Positions 55,844 through 64,000 of a stretch of 64,000 bases of DNA are shown here, in pieces (positions within the stretch are counted from its first letter, which is position 1; every line of letters begins with the position of its first letter). Source of the stretch: G963665085 sp963665085 (GTDB lineage: Bacteria > Bacteroidota > Bacteroidia > Bacteroidales > JAAAOM01); the NCBI GenBank assembly GCA_963665085.2, contig CAXXXS010000001.1:4340001-4404000 (forward strand), given 5' to 3'. The notes beneath the pieces are model-generated. The model saw only the letters and a program-made list of their open reading frames with translations. It was not told the origin of the DNA and made no database searches. The position numbers were made by a program, and so were the translations under genes.

Positions 55844-56392
55844 CTATTTTTCTGATGCTTTTATTTCGTTGTTTTTATTATTGGGAATAAAATTTAAAGA
55901 AGCTGAATTTATACAATAGCGTAAACCAGTAGGAGGTGGCCCATCTTTAAAAACATGACCTAAATGTGCTCCACATCTTGCACATGTTACTTCAGTCCGT
56001 ACCATTCCATGGCTCAAATCTTTATGAAAATTTATTTTGTCTTCAGATATTTTATCAGAAAAACTAGGCCAACCACATCCTGAGTTGAATTTTGTATCTG
56101 ATTCGAATAATTCTAAACCACAAGCAACACAAGTGTAGGTCCCTTTCTCAAAGTGATCATCATAAATTCCTGTATAAGGTCGCTCTGTTCCCTTTTCTCT
56201 TACTACATAATATTGCATTGGCGTAAGAATGTTTTTCCATTCTTCGTCAGATTTAATGACCTTTGTTGTATCACCGCTGTAATTATTCATAGTTGTATTT
56301 TTACTATCTGTTTGCCCACAAGCATTAATTGTAATGCTAAGAAAAATTAATACTATTAATACCATTGTTTTTTTAGGGAAACAATTAATCAA
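55844..56392 (-). CDS. msrB: Peptide-methionine (R)-S-oxide reductase, lipoprotein
   Basis: A 182-residue MsrB with a lipoprotein signal (SITINAC). The two CxxC zinc pairs are in TCVACGLELF and TCARCGAHLG; the catalytic Cys is in LRYCINSASLNF; GCGWPSF is also present. It repairs oxidised methionine in envelope proteins. The longer reading starts at TTG (56392) and supplies a basic n-region (KK); ATG at 56365 would give a signal without positive charge. Confidence 0.93.
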   Translation of the reverse strand: MINCFPKKTMVLIVLIFLSITINACGQTDSKNTTMNNYSGDTTKVIKSDEEWKNILTPMQYYVVREKGTERPYTGIYDDHFEKGTYTCVACGLELFESDTKFNSGCGWPSFSDKISEDKINFHKDLSHGMVRTEVTCARCGAHLGHVFKDGPPPTGLRYCINSASLNFIPNNKNNEIKASEK

Positions 56393-56454
56393 GATAAAAA
56401 GTTGATATTTTAACTTTTTTTAATACACAGAATGTATTATCAGTAAATATTAAA

Positions 56455-57237
56455 TTATCTGTTATCTCTAAGAAATTTACCGGGAGTTACACCTGTGTGT
56501 TTTTTAAACAATTTTGTAAAATGACTTTGATCGAATAAACCTATATTGTATGAAGTATCTATAATAGATTTATGTTTTTTTAATATATTTTGAGCCTTTT
56601 TAATTTTACAAATCAGATAATATGCATAAGGTGAAATGCCATAGTACTTATGAAAATATCTATTAAAGTGAAATTCACTTAAACAAGCAATATCCGACAT
56701 CTTTTTAAGAGAGATATTATCTAAGCACTTTTCTTCGATAAATTTTTTAGCATTTTCAATTTTTGAAATGAATTGTTCACTGTGAGCAGTAGATATCGGT
56801 TCTGTAGCTAATTTTACTATTTGTTCAATGATAGAATTATATAATTCTATTATCAGAGGTAAAGTTTGATTATTTTCAATTAAATGATGAAATTCTTTGA
56901 GCTCATTTAGTAATCCTAGATCTTTGATTTTGAATTCAGGAAAGAAATAGACTAAATCAATTTTAAATGATAAAATTTTATAACTATGTTTTGCATGCTC
57001 GAAAGATTTACAGCTATGAGGTTCAAAAGGTTGAATGATAAAAATATCGTTTTCCAATAGAATATTGTTTTTTCCACGATATGAAAATTCTCTCTTTCCA
57101 GACTCAATAAATCCAAGGTTATATGAAGAGTGGAAGTGAACAGGAAAAGCATTTGAAATATCATAACCGTGGGTAACAGAAACCTCATTCAGGTCTTCAA
57201 TTTTAAAATGCATAATTTTTCCTTGTCCTTTGCTCAT
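56455..57237 (-). CDS. AraC-family transcriptional regulator
   Basis: A 260-residue regulator. An N-terminal cupin-like sensor domain (1-140: FPVHFHSSYNLGFIESGKRE) is followed by two AraC helix-turn-helix motifs at about 160-260 (SLKKMSDIACLSEFHFNRYF; GLFDQSHFTKLFKKHTGVTP). It probably responds to a small molecule. The divergent or co-directional target may be the cupin gene 72 bases upstream on the same strand. Confidence 0.9.
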   Translation of the reverse strand: MSKGQGKIMHFKIEDLNEVSVTHGYDISNAFPVHFHSSYNLGFIESGKREFSYRGKNNILLENDIFIIQPFEPHSCKSFEHAKHSYKILSFKIDLVYFFPEFKIKDLGLLNELKEFHHLIENNQTLPLIIELYNSIIEQIVKLATEPISTAHSEQFISKIENAKKFIEEKCLDNISLKKMSDIACLSEFHFNRYFHKYYGISPYAYYLICKIKKAQNILKKHKSIIDTSYNIGLFDQSHFTKLFKKHTGVTPGKFLRDNR

Positions 57238-57309
57238 GCTTGATAAATGTTATTAGCAGTATAATTGTTAACCATATTATTTTTTACATTAAATTCTGCC
57301 AACTCAAAT

Positions 57310-57783
57310 TTATAATAATGCTGGAAAAAATTTTGCAAATAAGAGTAAACCTTCTTCATTAGCTTTTACTGAGTGATCCATATCAGCAGGAATGAGCCCA
57401 ATTACTCCTTTTTGATAATTTAATTTTTCATCATTTAACAAGCAAAATCCATTGCCTTCAATAATTTCATGTAGTTCATATTTTCCGATATGATTGTGGT
57501 TTGAAATTTCACAATTGGGATTAATTTTTACCAGGTGGCAACTAAGCTGATTTTTTGTTTCAATTCCTTTTATGATGTGCTTTAGGAATACACCTTTAAA
57601 TGTTGCATGCTCATGCCATTCAAGATCTTCAATATTTATACATTGGTTATTGATGTAAAGCCTTCCATTTTTGAATTCTGTTGTAAACTTTAGATTTTCC
57701 GCCTTTACTAATATTGAAGGAGAGATTGTTCCTGCAGTAACTCCAAACATAAATTTCCTAAAAAAACTTCTACGATGTTCCAT
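57310..57783 (-). CDS. Exported cupin-domain protein (Tat-type signal)
   Basis: 157 residues from ATG at 57783; an earlier in-frame start adds nine residues. The N-terminus EHRRSFFRKFMFGVTAGTIS is a twin-arginine signal. The cupin fold covers about 65-155 with the metal-binding-type HNHIGKYELHE and a later DHSVKA. It probably binds a metal and a small ligand in the periplasm. It is encoded just before an AraC regulator on the same strand. Catalytic activity is unknown. Confidence 0.75.
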   Translation of the reverse strand: MEHRRSFFRKFMFGVTAGTISPSILVKAENLKFTTEFKNGRLYINNQCINIEDLEWHEHATFKGVFLKHIIKGIETKNQLSCHLVKINPNCEISNHNHIGKYELHEIIEGNGFCLLNDEKLNYQKGVIGLIPADMDHSVKANEEGLLLFAKFFPALL

Positions 57784-58008
57784 AATTTGTTTGTTTTTAT
57801 TTTGGAACAAATGTAAAAGCCTACATTGTTACAGGATTGTAAAATCTTGCTATATATAAGGATACAGATTTTTATTCTGCAGATGAATGATATTAATAAT
57901 GGAAAAGCTCATTTGTTAATGTTCCTTTTTGTTTGTTCTTAAGATATAAAATGTATTTCGCCATATTTTGAATTATTTACAACTTATATTGCATTATAAA
58001 AAGTAATA

Positions 58009-59550
58009 CTATAAGGGAATATTACCATGTTTCTTCATTGGGTTCGAAGCTCTTTTGTTTTTTGTCATATCAAGTGCCTGGATAAGTTTAAATCTTGTTT
58101 GTTTTGGATAAATGATCTCGTCAATATATCCTAATTCAGCAGCTTTATATGGATTTGCAAATGTGTTTTTATAATTATCTAACACTTTTTCCCTTTCTTC
58201 ACTTGTTTTAAGCTTGTTCCTGTATATTATGTTCACAGCCCCCTCTGATCCCATAACAGCAATTTCAGCAGTTGGATATGAATAATTTATATCCGCACCA
58301 ATATGTTTACTAGACATCACATCATAAGCACCGCCATAAGCTTTACGTGTTATCACTGTTATTTTGGGGACAGTTGCTTCCGCAAATGCATATAATAATT
58401 TAGCACCATGTTTTATAATTCCTCCATATTCTTGGACAGTACCCGGTAAGAAACCAGGAACATCAACAAAAGTGATAATTGGAATATTAAAAGAATCGCA
58501 AAAACGTACAAACCGGGCTGCTTTTATTGATGAATCAATATCTAAAACACCTGCTAAATGGGCAGGTTGATTAGCAACAATTCCAACTGATTTTCCATTT
58601 AATCTACCGTATCCAATAATAATATTTTGAGCATAATGGGGTTGTACCTCAAGAAAATTTTTGTCATCTACAATGGTAGAAATAATCTCTTTCATGTCAT
58701 AGGGTTTGTTTGGATCTACCGGGATAAAATCTTGCAGGAAATCATCCTCACGGTGAATATCATCCGTTGTTGGTAGAACAGGGGCATCTTCCATGTTATT
58801 TGAAGGGATAAAACCTATCAATTCCCTAATCATCATTAGGGTTTGCTCATCATCCTCCCCGGTAAAATGAGCAACCCCACTTTTTGAATTATGAGTCATT
58901 GCCCCACCCAGATCTTCCTTGGTAACTTCTTCGTGTGTAACTGTTTTTATAACTTCTGGTCCGGTAACAAACATATAGCTTGATTCCTTTACCATAAAAA
59001 TAAAGTCAGTAAGAGCAGGAGAATAAACAGCACCTCCTGCACAAGGCCCCATTATCGCTGAAATTTGAGGTATTACACCTGAACTTTGTACATTAAGTAG
59101 AAAAATATCAGCATATCCGGCAAGACTTTGCACTCCCTCCTGAATTCTGGCCCCACCTGAATCATTTAGGCCAATCACAGGAGCACCCATTTTTAAGGCC
59201 AATTTCATTACTTTAACAATTTTATCGGCATTAGCCCTGCTTAATGTTCCACCAAAAACCGTAAAATCTTGTGCAAATACATAGGTTAATCTGCCTTCAA
59301 TTTTTCCATAACCTGAAACAACTCCATCTCCTGAAATTTTATTTTGTTCCATTCCAAAATCGTTACATCGATGGGTAACCATTCTGTCTATTTCAACAAA
59401 AGAACCTGGATCAAGTAAATCATTAATTCGTTCGCGGGCGGTCTTTTTCCCGGCTTTGTGCTGTTTCTCTATACGTTCTTTGCCACCTCCTAAATGAGCT
59501 TCGGCTTTTTTTTCTTCAAAAAACTCGAACTTTTTTTCTAAATCAGACAT
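58009..59550 (-). CDS. Acyl-CoA carboxyltransferase / decarboxylase alpha subunit
   Basis: A 513-residue carboxyltransferase of the propionyl-CoA carboxylase beta / methylmalonyl-CoA decarboxylase alpha type (GLNDSGGARIQEGV, GPCAGGAVYSPALTDF, VDVPGFLPGTVQEYGG, RKAYGGAYDVM). It moves CO2 between biotin and an acyl-CoA. It is the last gene of an accC-BCCP-carboxyltransferase operon. No decarboxylase membrane subunits (beta, gamma, delta) are encoded here, so a soluble propionyl-CoA carboxylase role is favoured, but this is not settled. Confidence 0.9.
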   Translation of the reverse strand: MSDLEKKFEFFEEKKAEAHLGGGKERIEKQHKAGKKTARERINDLLDPGSFVEIDRMVTHRCNDFGMEQNKISGDGVVSGYGKIEGRLTYVFAQDFTVFGGTLSRANADKIVKVMKLALKMGAPVIGLNDSGGARIQEGVQSLAGYADIFLLNVQSSGVIPQISAIMGPCAGGAVYSPALTDFIFMVKESSYMFVTGPEVIKTVTHEEVTKEDLGGAMTHNSKSGVAHFTGEDDEQTLMMIRELIGFIPSNNMEDAPVLPTTDDIHREDDFLQDFIPVDPNKPYDMKEIISTIVDDKNFLEVQPHYAQNIIIGYGRLNGKSVGIVANQPAHLAGVLDIDSSIKAARFVRFCDSFNIPIITFVDVPGFLPGTVQEYGGIIKHGAKLLYAFAEATVPKITVITRKAYGGAYDVMSSKHIGADINYSYPTAEIAVMGSEGAVNIIYRNKLKTSEEREKVLDNYKNTFANPYKAAELGYIDEIIYPKQTRFKLIQALDMTKNKRASNPMKKHGNIPL

Positions 59551-59567
59551 GCTTAATAGTTTTCTTT

Positions 59568-60077
59568 TTATTCAAGAATAACCAGGGGTTGGTTTCCTTC
59601 AATAGTTTGATCTTCTGTTACTAAAATATCTTTTATAATACCATCTTTTCCTGCCTTGTAATCACTCTCCATTTTCATTGCAGAGACTACAATAACTACA
59701 TCTCCCTGTTTTACTTCCATACCTTTTTTTACAGGAATTCTTACTATTTTTCCTGGCATAGGGGATGAAATAACATTACCTGGCTCAAAATCTGAATTTT
59801 TATTCCGGCTTTCAAGGTATTTGCTTTGTGCATCTATTATCTCAACATCAAATGAATTGAATGAAGTATTTACATAGTAGTTTTTACGTGTTGCTCCTTG
59901 AATCAATTCAACATTGAAAGATTTATTTTTATGTAAAATAGAGTATACACCGTTATCAATTTGTTCAATATCGAGGTTGTAAACTTTATTATCAATTTGA
60001 ATTTCGATATTGTTACCTTTTTGTTTTAAGAGTTTTACAGTAGATATCCTGTCTCCAATTTTTATTTCTAATGGCAT
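59568..60077 (-). CDS. Biotin carboxyl carrier protein
   Basis: 169 residues. An N-terminal domain (1-95) is followed by the biotinyl domain with the biotin-accepting Lys135 in VSAMKMESD and the preceding SPMPGKIVRI. It shuttles carboxybiotin between the biotin carboxylase and the carboxyltransferase, encoded directly upstream and downstream (gaps of about 17 bases each). Confidence 0.93.
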   Translation of the reverse strand: MPLEIKIGDRISTVKLLKQKGNNIEIQIDNKVYNLDIEQIDNGVYSILHKNKSFNVELIQGATRKNYYVNTSFNSFDVEIIDAQSKYLESRNKNSDFEPGNVISSPMPGKIVRIPVKKGMEVKQGDVVIVVSAMKMESDYKAGKDGIIKDILVTEDQTIEGNQPLVILE

Positions 60078-60094
60078 ATTAATTGTTTTCGTAG

Positions 60095-61609
60095 TTATAA
60101 ACGCAGAATATTTACTTTTTTACCAAATTCTTTCCAGTTTTTACCTCCATCAATTTGGTTGTTATTTTCCTGGGCATGTTTCTCAAGGTTTGATTTATAC
60201 TCAAAATAAGCAGCAATAGCAGCAATATCCTCGCATTCTTTACTACAATTTTTATTTTCACCCAAGAAACTATCAATATGTTCATCAATAAAATGTGTGT
60301 TATAGTAGCCTTTTATAAAATCATTTGAACTCATAATTTTTTCAAGAAAACTAATTGATGTTTTTACACCGGTTATCTTATATTCAAACAGGGCCCTACT
60401 CATACGTTTTATTGCTTCATCTCTATTTTTTCCCCATACTATAAGCTTGCTAATCATGGGATCGTAGTAAATAGGAATTTCATATCCTTCGTAAACATAT
60501 CCATCTGTCCTGATACCCAATCCATTTGGTTCAGAAATATGTCTTACTTTTCCTGGGCTAGGCATAAAATTATTTTCTGGATCCTCAGCATAAATTCTGC
60601 ACTCAATAGCATGTCCAAACTGACTTATATCTTCTTGTTTATGTTCCAGGGACTTACCATTTGCAATATTTATCTGTTCTTTAACTAAATCAATACCAAC
60701 AACACGTTCAGTAATAGGATGTTCTACCTGTAAACGCGTATTCATTTCAAGGAAAAAATAATTGCCTTTATTGTCAACAAGGAATTCAATAGTTCCAGCC
60801 CCTTCATAGCTAACAGCTTTGGCTGCAGCAACAGCATCTTTGCCCATTTTCTCCCTTAGTCCTGGAGTCATTATTGGAGATGGGGTCTCTTCAATTACCT
60901 TTTGATGCCTTCTTTGAATAGAGCATTCCCTTTCACAGAGATGAATAGTATTTTCCTGGCTATCTGCAAGAATTTGAAATTCTATATGATGTGGAGATTC
61001 AATGTATTTTTCAATATACACAGAATCATCACCGAATGATGCTAAAGCTTCAGATTTTGCAGCCTTAACAGCCCCTAACAAATCCTTTTCAGATTTTACA
61101 AGGCGCATTCCCTTTCCTCCTCCTCCTGCTGAAGCTTTTACCATTAATGGCAGGCCTATATCGTCTAATACAGATTTAATTTCTTCTTCTGTATTTAATT
61201 TCTTCCATGTACCGGGAACAACAGGTACACCAGCATTAATCATTGTTTGGCGGGCAGTAATCTTATCGCCCATAGTAGCGATAGCTTGTGCTGAAGGACC
61301 GATAAATATTATTTTTTCTTTACGGCATAGTTTTGCGAATTCTGCGTTTTCGGAAAGAAAACCATATCCGGGATGAATAGCGTCTGATTTTGATTTTTTT
61401 GCTACTTCAATTATTTTTTTTATTGATAAGTAGCTCTCAGAGGAAGGGGAAGAACCTATGTAATAAGCTTCATTTGCATATCTTACATGTAAAGATTTTC
61501 TGTCTGCTTCAGAATAAACAGCAACAGTTTTTATACCCATTTCTCTGCAAGATCGTATTATCCTAACTGCAATTTCGCCTCTGTTTGCGACCAGGATTTT
61601 ATTTATCAT
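60095..61609 (-). CDS. Biotin carboxylase
   Basis: A 504-residue ATP-grasp biotin carboxylase (KILVANRGEIAVRIIRS, HPGYGFLSENA, KASAGGGGKGMR, ERECSIQRRHQKV, EMNTRLQVEHP). It carboxylates biotin with bicarbonate and ATP. It begins the three-gene operon and has a good promoter match just upstream. A C-terminal extension of about 50 residues (CSKECEDIAAIAAYFEY) is beyond the catalytic core. Confidence 0.95.
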   Translation of the reverse strand: MINKILVANRGEIAVRIIRSCREMGIKTVAVYSEADRKSLHVRYANEAYYIGSSPSSESYLSIKKIIEVAKKSKSDAIHPGYGFLSENAEFAKLCRKEKIIFIGPSAQAIATMGDKITARQTMINAGVPVVPGTWKKLNTEEEIKSVLDDIGLPLMVKASAGGGGKGMRLVKSEKDLLGAVKAAKSEALASFGDDSVYIEKYIESPHHIEFQILADSQENTIHLCERECSIQRRHQKVIEETPSPIMTPGLREKMGKDAVAAAKAVSYEGAGTIEFLVDNKGNYFFLEMNTRLQVEHPITERVVGIDLVKEQINIANGKSLEHKQEDISQFGHAIECRIYAEDPENNFMPSPGKVRHISEPNGLGIRTDGYVYEGYEIPIYYDPMISKLIVWGKNRDEAIKRMSRALFEYKITGVKTSISFLEKIMSSNDFIKGYYNTHFIDEHIDSFLGENKNCSKECEDIAAIAAYFEYKSNLEKHAQENNNQIDGGKNWKEFGKKVNILRL

Positions 61610-61625
61610 AGAACTTAATTTTAGG

Positions 61626-61658
61626 CAAATTTAAAGCAAAAAAAAACTAAAACACAAA
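61626..61658 (-). promoter_or_regulatory. Bacteroidota-type promoter of the carboxylase operon
   Basis: On the minus strand TTTG (61658-61655) is followed after 21 bases by TAAATTTG (61633-61626). It fits TTTG-N19-21-TAnnTTTG. The -7 box ends 16 bases before the start codon at 61609. Confidence 0.55.
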
Positions 61659-62031
61659 TAGTTAGTCTGAGTTAACCTGCATTAATTTTATTGAATCTAA
61701 ATAAAAACAACTGATTATTAAGAAATTATTGGTCTGAAAAAAAAAGTCTTTTCATAAAAAAAAAAAATGGATGATTGTAGTTTTTAATACATCATATTAG
61801 TGAAGTATATCAAAGGAAATCATACTTTTTCCACATGGTTGATTTTTTTTAAGAAACAAACATTCGTCATAATTTACTTTTTGTTTAGTAAATTTACACT
61901 GATTTTTGTTTGGTTATTTAATTGTATTTTGAACTACAAAATTCAATAATTGTTAATACAAATTAACTAACTAGTAGTAGAAGAAATGACATGATTCTTG
62001 TTAATTCTTTGAAGTAACTTAAACTTTATAT
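61659..62031. other. Divergent intergenic region
   Basis: No gene seen. It contains long A tracts and one perfect 8-base inverted repeat, AATTTACT/AGTAAATT (61871-61894), of unknown meaning. Confidence 0.4.
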
Positions 62032-63354
62032 ATGAAGTTGAAATATTTTATAGTTTTAGCTTTAGTTGTGTTCTTCTTTTTTTTTGAAATTATTTTTTCT
62101 CATTCAAAGAAAAACATTGCTAAAAACAATACAAATTTGGATATTATCCCTATTTCTCACCGAATTGATAATAAACTATCAAATAATAAGGAAACATTAG
62201 AGGTAGACCGATTAATTGCCGATTTTTTAGTTAACCGAAAAATTAATGGGGCATCTGTAGCCATTTCTAAAGATGACAAATTGGTTTATGCAAAAGGTTT
62301 TGGTTATGCTGATAAAGAGGCAAAAATACCTGTTGAACCCAAGCATGTTTTTAGAATTGCCAGTGTTTCTAAACTCATTACGGCTGTAGCAATAATGAAA
62401 CTTGAGGAAGAAGGCAAATTATCCCTGGAAGACAAAGTTTTTGGAATAGATGGGATTCTTAATGATTCGATGTATTTGAATTATACAGATTCTAATTATA
62501 ATGATGTTACAATACATAATTTGCTAATACATAATGCAGGTTGGTCCAGAAGGAGTGGAGATCCGGTTTTTATGCCACTTACCATTGCAAAAAAAATGAA
62601 GGTTGAACCTCCAATTTCTGCAGAAGTATTAATCCAATATGCCCTGTCTGGTGATTTGGTATATAAACCAGGAAAAAAATATAGTTATTCAAATCTTGGT
62701 TACATCATATTAGGTGAGATTATTGAGAAAAAATCCGGAATGCCTTATGAGGAATATATAAAGTTTAACATTCTTGAACCGCTTGAAATATATGATATGC
62801 AAATAGGTAATAACTTTATTGAAGACAGATTACCTAATGAAGTAAAATATTATGATTATGAATCAAATATTCAGGTGCATTCATTTGATGGCTCAGGAAG
62901 AATAGTACCACAAGCATATGGTGGAAATAACATTCGTTTACTTGGTCCTGCCGGCGGATGGGTATGTTCTGCTGTAGAATTAATGAAATTAATAATTGCT
63001 ATTGATGGTTTTCCTGAATTTCCGGATATCTTAAAGCCTCAAACAATTGATTTAATGACAAATAAAGAACTAAATTCTCCAACTTTAATTGGTTGGAAAG
63101 GAACAGACGGTTATGGAAATTGGTGGCGGACTGGAACTCTTAGTGGAACGACAGCCCTGGTCTTAAGACAAAAAAATAATATCAACTGGGTAATATTATT
63201 AAATACAACAACCAAAAAGAGAAAAAGAATTCATAGCGATATTTCCCGATTAATGTTTACTTCAGTAGCCACAATAGAAGAATGGCCTGAAGAAGATCTG
63301 TTTAAACATTTTGAACCTTCAATATTTCAAGCACAAAAATTATCTGATCGATAA
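62032..63354 (+). CDS. Serine hydrolase, beta-lactamase/PBP4 family
   Basis: A 440-residue exported or membrane-anchored protein (hydrophobic segment 5-23). The active-site SxxK is Ser111-Val-Ser-Lys114 (RIASVSKLITA), the YxN is in KYSYSNLGYI, and the third motif region reads RTGTLSGTT. The family includes D-aminopeptidases, esterases and PBP-like enzymes. True beta-lactamase activity cannot be inferred. It stands alone between the divergent carboxylase operon and the E2 gene. Confidence 0.9.
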   Translation: MKLKYFIVLALVVFFFFFEIIFSHSKKNIAKNNTNLDIIPISHRIDNKLSNNKETLEVDRLIADFLVNRKINGASVAISKDDKLVYAKGFGYADKEAKIPVEPKHVFRIASVSKLITAVAIMKLEEEGKLSLEDKVFGIDGILNDSMYLNYTDSNYNDVTIHNLLIHNAGWSRRSGDPVFMPLTIAKKMKVEPPISAEVLIQYALSGDLVYKPGKKYSYSNLGYIILGEIIEKKSGMPYEEYIKFNILEPLEIYDMQIGNNFIEDRLPNEVKYYDYESNIQVHSFDGSGRIVPQAYGGNNIRLLGPAGGWVCSAVELMKLIIAIDGFPEFPDILKPQTIDLMTNKELNSPTLIGWKGTDGYGNWWRTGTLSGTTALVLRQKNNINWVILLNTTTKKRKRIHSDISRLMFTSVATIEEWPEEDLFKHFEPSIFQAQKLSDR

Positions 63355-63597
63355 CTTTTTTTTTCTAATATTTTAAAAATCCTTCATTTTTTTTAAACAA
63401 AATGGAGAAATAAGCTGTTTATTGGTAAATTTAAATTACTAAGAATACTATACTATTTAGAATTTCTTATAATAAAACTAATTACAGTGTTTATAAATAA
63501 AAAAGTTACCTCTCGATTATTATTTAGAAAAGCTTTTAAAAAGATGCTCCTTTTTAATATTTGAGAATAATTATTGAAAAATAAAAATTTAATAAAT

Positions 63598-64000
63598 ATG
63601 TCAAAATTTGAACTTTTAATGCCTAAATTGGGTGAGAGTGTTCAGGAGGCAACAATTACAAAGTGGTTTAAAAAAGAAGGAGATATGGTTGAAGAAGAAG
63701 ACCCAATCCTTGAAATAGCAACCGATAAAGTTGATTCTGAAATACCTTCGCCAGTTGATGGAAAAATCACAAAAATTTTATTTAAAGAAAACGATGTCGT
63801 TCCGGTAGGAAAAGTTATAGCGTATATTAGTTTAGAAGGGGAAGATGATTCGGATTCTTCGAATTCAAAAGAAACAGATACTAGTTCTCAGCCTGCTTCT
63901 GAAGAATATCAATCTGAGGAATCTTCAAATTCAGAAGATTTTAAAGATGCGAAAAGATTTTATTCCCCTCTTGTTAAGAATATAGCTAAATCAGAGAATA
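63598..64000 (+). CDS. 2-oxoacid dehydrogenase E2 (dihydrolipoamide acyltransferase), 3' partial
   Basis: The start ATG is at 63598 and the gene runs off the window after 134 codons. Residues 1-80 form a lipoyl domain with the lipoylated Lys in IATDKVDSEI. A Ser/Glu-rich linker follows, and then KRFYSPLVKNIAKSEN, the beginning of the E1/E3-binding peripheral-subunit domain. It belongs to the pyruvate or branched-chain 2-oxoacid dehydrogenase complexes. The catalytic domain is outside the window, so the specificity is open. Confidence 0.9.
   Translation, partial: MSKFELLMPKLGESVQEATITKWFKKEGDMVEEEDPILEIATDKVDSEIPSPVDGKITKILFKENDVVPVGKVIAYISLEGEDDSDSSNSKETDTSSQPASEEYQSEESSNSEDFKDAKRFYSPLVKNIAKSEN

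Noticed and set aside
62032..63354. Antibiotic-resistance beta-lactamase
   Set aside because: The SxxK/YxN fold is shared by many esterases and peptidases, and nothing in the sequence points to beta-lactam hydrolysis.

Overview
The window is AT-rich DNA from a member of the Bacteroidota, most likely an anaerobic or facultative relative of the Bacteroidales/Marinilabiliales. The assignment rests on gene content: OmpA-family and aromatic-ended beta-barrel proteins, a TolC/HlyD pair, a biotin-dependent decarboxylase/carboxylase set, DUF4407, and SpoIIE-type phosphatases with the usual Bacteroidota coiled-coil. Two promoters fit the Bacteroidota pattern TTTG-N19-21-TAnnTTTG. No rRNA, CRISPR array, insertion sequence or phage was seen. 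There is one tRNA gene, tRNA-Lys(TTT).

Layout. 1-4.5 kb: a von Willebrand A protein cut by the window edge, then a TolC-like outer-membrane protein and an HlyD-like adaptor. 4.57-4.82 kb: a decayed fragment of an aminoglycoside-phosphotransferase-like kinase. 5.0-18.6 kb: a long minus-strand signalling block with a complete chemotaxis set (CheA, CheW, CheY, CheR, CheB, CheD), a STAS protein, a probable CheZ-like phosphatase, a histidine-kinase-like protein without its phospho-acceptor His, a DUF4407 membrane protein, a GAF/PAS protein and a hybrid kinase. No receptor (MCP) and no flagellar gene is present. 18.8-20.4 kb: a Crp/Fnr regulator with a palindrome in its promoter region, a receiver protein and a free-methionine-sulfoxide reductase. 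20.4-22.4 kb: prfC and a small unknown protein.

22.5-28.6 kb: a tightly overlapping five-gene operon (ferredoxin-like protein, frameshifted radical SAM enzyme, DUF116-polyprenyl synthetase fusion, small alpha-toroid protein, DxDDT-type class II terpene cyclase). This is the best candidate in the window for an undescribed pathway: cyclised polyprenoid lipids made without a local squalene synthase. 28.9-35.9 kb: a GH3 lipoprotein, a TetR regulator, envelope proteins, the tRNA and a glycine-rich collagen-like secreted protein.

35.9-42.0 kb: fermentation genes. One minus-strand run is pta, a 3-hydroxyacyl-CoA dehydrogenase and ackA; a strong terminator separates these from ptb and buk. 42.0-42.6 kb: an intergenic region with two near-identical palindromes, followed by a large FAD/FeS 2-hydroxyacid dehydrogenase. 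46-51 kb: an Xre regulator with direct repeats in its promoter region, pyrD, an OmpA protein and a repeat protein. 51.0-51.4 kb: two related small membrane proteins. 51.6-57.8 kb: a SpoIIE-type phosphatase, an OLD-like ATPase/Toprim nuclease, a SPOR-like protein, MsrB lipoprotein, AraC regulator and a Tat-type cupin. 58.0-61.6 kb: biotin carboxylase, biotin carrier and carboxyltransferase in one operon. The window ends with a serine hydrolase and the start of a 2-oxoacid dehydrogenase E2 gene.
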